From IMG/VR virus record IMGVR_UViG_3300049456_000119, positions 1-47,449 of that record: 47,449 nucleotides of DNA. The stretch is one strand, 5' to 3'. The notes beneath the pieces were generated by a model. The model had not been told where the DNA came from, ran no database searches, and saw only the letters and a list, made by a program, of their open reading frames with translations. Within the stretch, counting starts at the first letter, position 1, and each line of letters begins with the position of its first letter. Position numbers and translations under genes: made by a program. Below, piece after piece: positions 45,901 through 47,449 of this stretch. The stretch comes from a virus.

Positions 45901-46076
45901 GACGGCCCCGTCTCGAGGACGACGTCCGCCGCGCCGTCCCACTTCATCATCTCGGCCGCGCGCGCGAGTGCCTGCTCATACGTGCCCCAGAAGCGGTATA
46001 CGCGATTCTCACGCACCGCAGAGCCAAGCACGGGCACGAGGAAGGTATACGTGATGACTTGCTGTCGAGCGTTCAT
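45897..46076 (-). CDS. Small hypothetical protein
   Basis: 59 residues from ATG 46076 (ATGA overlap). MNARQQVITYTFLVPVLGSA then WGTYEQALARAAEMMKWDGA. Alpha/beta. No family recognised. Confidence 0.55.
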   Translation of the reverse strand: MNARQQVITYTFLVPVLGSAVRENRVYRFWGTYEQALARAAEMMKWDGAADVVLETGPS

Positions 46077-47449
46077 CGAACGGCCTCGACGACCGTGTCG
46101 CTGATCGACCGGAGATGCGAGAGGCACAACACGGCCTCGGGAGACATCGGGGAGATGACGACGAGCGCCGTCGGCTTCTCGTGTTGCACGATCGCCTCGA
46201 ACATCGACAGAAGCATTCCGTTACCCTTGCCGTACTCGTAGAGGCGGTAGTCCTGCGGGCCGATGGCGACCTTCGCCTTGGCCACGAGATTATCGAAGTT
46301 CGGGCGAGGATCGCACCCGATAGAGACGCTCGGGATACAACCGACGTAGAGCGTGTCGATGCGATGCTTCGCGGGGGCGGGCGGCGGTGCGACTTCCATT
46401 CGGGTCGGGTTCGTGTTCACGGTGCCGGTCAACTCCGCGGAGGGTGACCCTCCGGGCGCGGGAATTTGTTCCGCGGGCGCGACCGAAACGGCGGCCGGCG
46501 GCACGGTCGGTTGCGCCAACTCGGCCGCGCGCGAGATTTGCACCGACGGCGGCGGCACCGAGGCCACCTTGCGCGGGCGTCCGGGTTTGCGCTTCGGGGG
46601 ATTGACCTGACCGGGGGCGACCTCGGTCGCCATGAACTCCGCCGAGAACGTCGTGGGGCCGCTGGGGGTCACCACGGTGACCGGGGCGGGCCCCAGCGCG
46701 GGCGCGCCGGCCGAGAGGGCCTCGAGAGCGCGAAGGCGCGACGGGCCGCCTGCGGGCACGTACGGCGGGGGAGATGCGGGCGCGACGGCGGGCGCCTCGG
46801 GGATGTCGATACGGGTCGGCTCGTACCCATTGTTACCGACGGGGGCGGGGGTCGCCGCGACGGGCGCGGCCGTCGTATTCGCCGGGCCATTGAATGCGTT
46901 CTGAGCTTCGAGTCTTGCGAGCAAGGGATTCATCGGTTTCTTTCCTGCGGTTGAGGGGTCACGAAAAAACGAAATGTTGCAACGGGCTTGGTGAGGGCAC
47001 GGGCGGCCGTAGTCCCAACACGCATCGGGGTTCGGTTCGATCACGTCTAGGATGTACTTGTGTTTGCCGGCGGGATCGTCGGGCGCGTTGCTCGCGGCCG
47101 TCTGCATGTCGTCGGCGAAGGTCTCAAGGACCTCGAACATCTTGCGCGCGTGCCCGCGGGTCATCGTGAAAGTCACCGGCTCGCACTTGATGGGCTTCGC
47201 TTTGCGAATGTACAGCCACGTGCCTTTGAGCGTGGCGTCGTCGGGAAGCGGCGCCGCGTTCTCCATTCGCCGGAACATTCGCTCCGCGTAGAGCACGGCT
47301 TGTGGGTCGTGCTGCAACTCTTCTGGCGTCTTCTTCCACTTGAAGTGCGAAGTTGTCTTGTAATCCCGCAAGTCTCCCGGCTTTTCGATGTCGATCTTCC
47401 CGCGCCACGTGTGGCGCCCGCGAAAAGTAAATTCACCCTCGATTGAGGC
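46073..47449 (-). CDS. RecB-like (PD-D/ExK) nuclease with AT-hook linker, N-terminus missing
   Basis: 458 visible residues; the 5' end lies beyond the window, since the frame is open at 47449 with no start. GKIDIEKPGDLRDYKTT holds the nuclease signature (Asp of GKID and D-Y-K). Cysteines CWDYGRPCPHQARC follow, as in Cas4/AddB-type Fe-S or zinc nucleases. Then a Pro/Ala-rich linker with an AT-hook (PKRKPGRPRK) and a separate C-terminal domain (RIDTLYVGCIPSVSIGCDPR to PTALVVISPMSPEAVLCLSH) that I do not recognise. Probably processes DNA ends with the helicase. Confidence 0.75.
   Translation of the reverse strand, partial: ASIEGEFTFRGRHTWRGKIDIEKPGDLRDYKTTSHFKWKKTPEELQHDPQAVLYAERMFRRMENAAPLPDDATLKGTWLYIRKAKPIKCEPVTFTMTRGHARKMFEVLETFADDMQTAASNAPDDPAGKHKYILDVIEPNPDACWDYGRPCPHQARCNISFFRDPSTAGKKPMNPLLARLEAQNAFNGPANTTAAPVAATPAPVGNNGYEPTRIDIPEAPAVAPASPPPYVPAGGPSRLRALEALSAGAPALGPAPVTVVTPSGPTTFSAEFMATEVAPGQVNPPKRKPGRPRKVASVPPPSVQISRAAELAQPTVPPAAVSVAPAEQIPAPGGSPSAELTGTVNTNPTRMEVAPPPAPAKHRIDTLYVGCIPSVSIGCDPRPNFDNLVAKAKVAIGPQDYRLYEYGKGNGMLLSMFEAIVQHEKPTALVVISPMSPEAVLCLSHLRSISDTVVEAVR

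Noticed and set aside
1-47449. Circular genome closed between the window ends
   Set aside because: If joined, the pentapeptide frame would end after a few codons, but the nuclease frame at 47449 would meet TGA directly upstream with no start, so its N-terminus would be lost. The ends are therefore cut within genes, not a natural junction.

Overview
The window reads as most of one temperate, contractile-tailed (myovirus-type) phage or prophage of a GC-rich bacterium. Evidence for a tailed phage: terminase large subunit, portal, prohead protease/scaffold, major capsid protein, sheath, tube, tape measure and a compact baseplate. Evidence for temperate life: a tyrosine integrase, an excisionase-like HTH protein, and next to them a 47-bp stretch that matches the 3' half of a tRNA-Phe(GAA) gene, which is probably the attP core. 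Lipobox-type signal peptides suggest a Gram-negative host; the species cannot be named from the sequence. Both window ends cut through genes (a pentapeptide-repeat protein at the left, a RecB-like nuclease at the right), and the two ends do not join into intact genes, so the genome is incomplete here.

Layout. 1-2.3 kb (minus): small accessory genes, one secreted. 2.3-3.1 kb: gene-free, with four 106-bp AT-rich tandem repeats and a 23-bp inverted repeat. 3.1-5.3 kb: one small plus gene, then lysis genes (minus; T4-lysozyme-like endolysin, lipoprotein and holin-like membrane proteins). 5.3-9.5 kb (minus): fibre/spike genes, two with Sec signal peptides. 9.5-14.8 kb (minus): neck, connector, capsid, decoration and protease genes. 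14.9-21.7 kb (plus): sheath, tube, frameshifted tail chaperone, tape measure, Dit-like, plug, hub and spike. 21.7-24.0 kb (plus): small genes, excisionase, integrase, attP. 24.1-27.7 kb (plus): gp25-like, gp6/J-like and wedge baseplate proteins and a receptor-binding beta-propeller. 27.7-29.9 kb (minus): RuvC-like resolvase, pentapeptide protein, HTH and possible small terminase. 29.9-31.8 kb (plus): portal. 31.8-39.9 kb (mostly minus): two metzincin proteases, terminase, a sigma-like factor, metallophosphoesterase, HD hydrolase, a dATP/dGTP-diphosphohydrolase-like protein and many very small genes. 39.9-47.4 kb (minus): family A DNA polymerase, a possible ssDNA-binding protein, an SNF2-type helicase and the RecB-like nuclease.

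Two recurring intergenic motifs seem to divide the genome into transcription classes. CTAAACT occurs seven times, mostly in front of virion genes and twice as divergent pairs. A longer element (GGACA-type centre followed by CTAATTAGTAAG) lies in front of the integration, pentapeptide/RuvC, nucleotide-metabolism and ssDNA-binding gene groups. The phage also encodes a sigma-region-2-like protein that could read one class. Genes are tightly packed, mostly with ATGA or GTGA overlaps, and many annotated starts were chosen on those overlaps.

I could not run any search; family names rest on motifs and recognisable sequence character.
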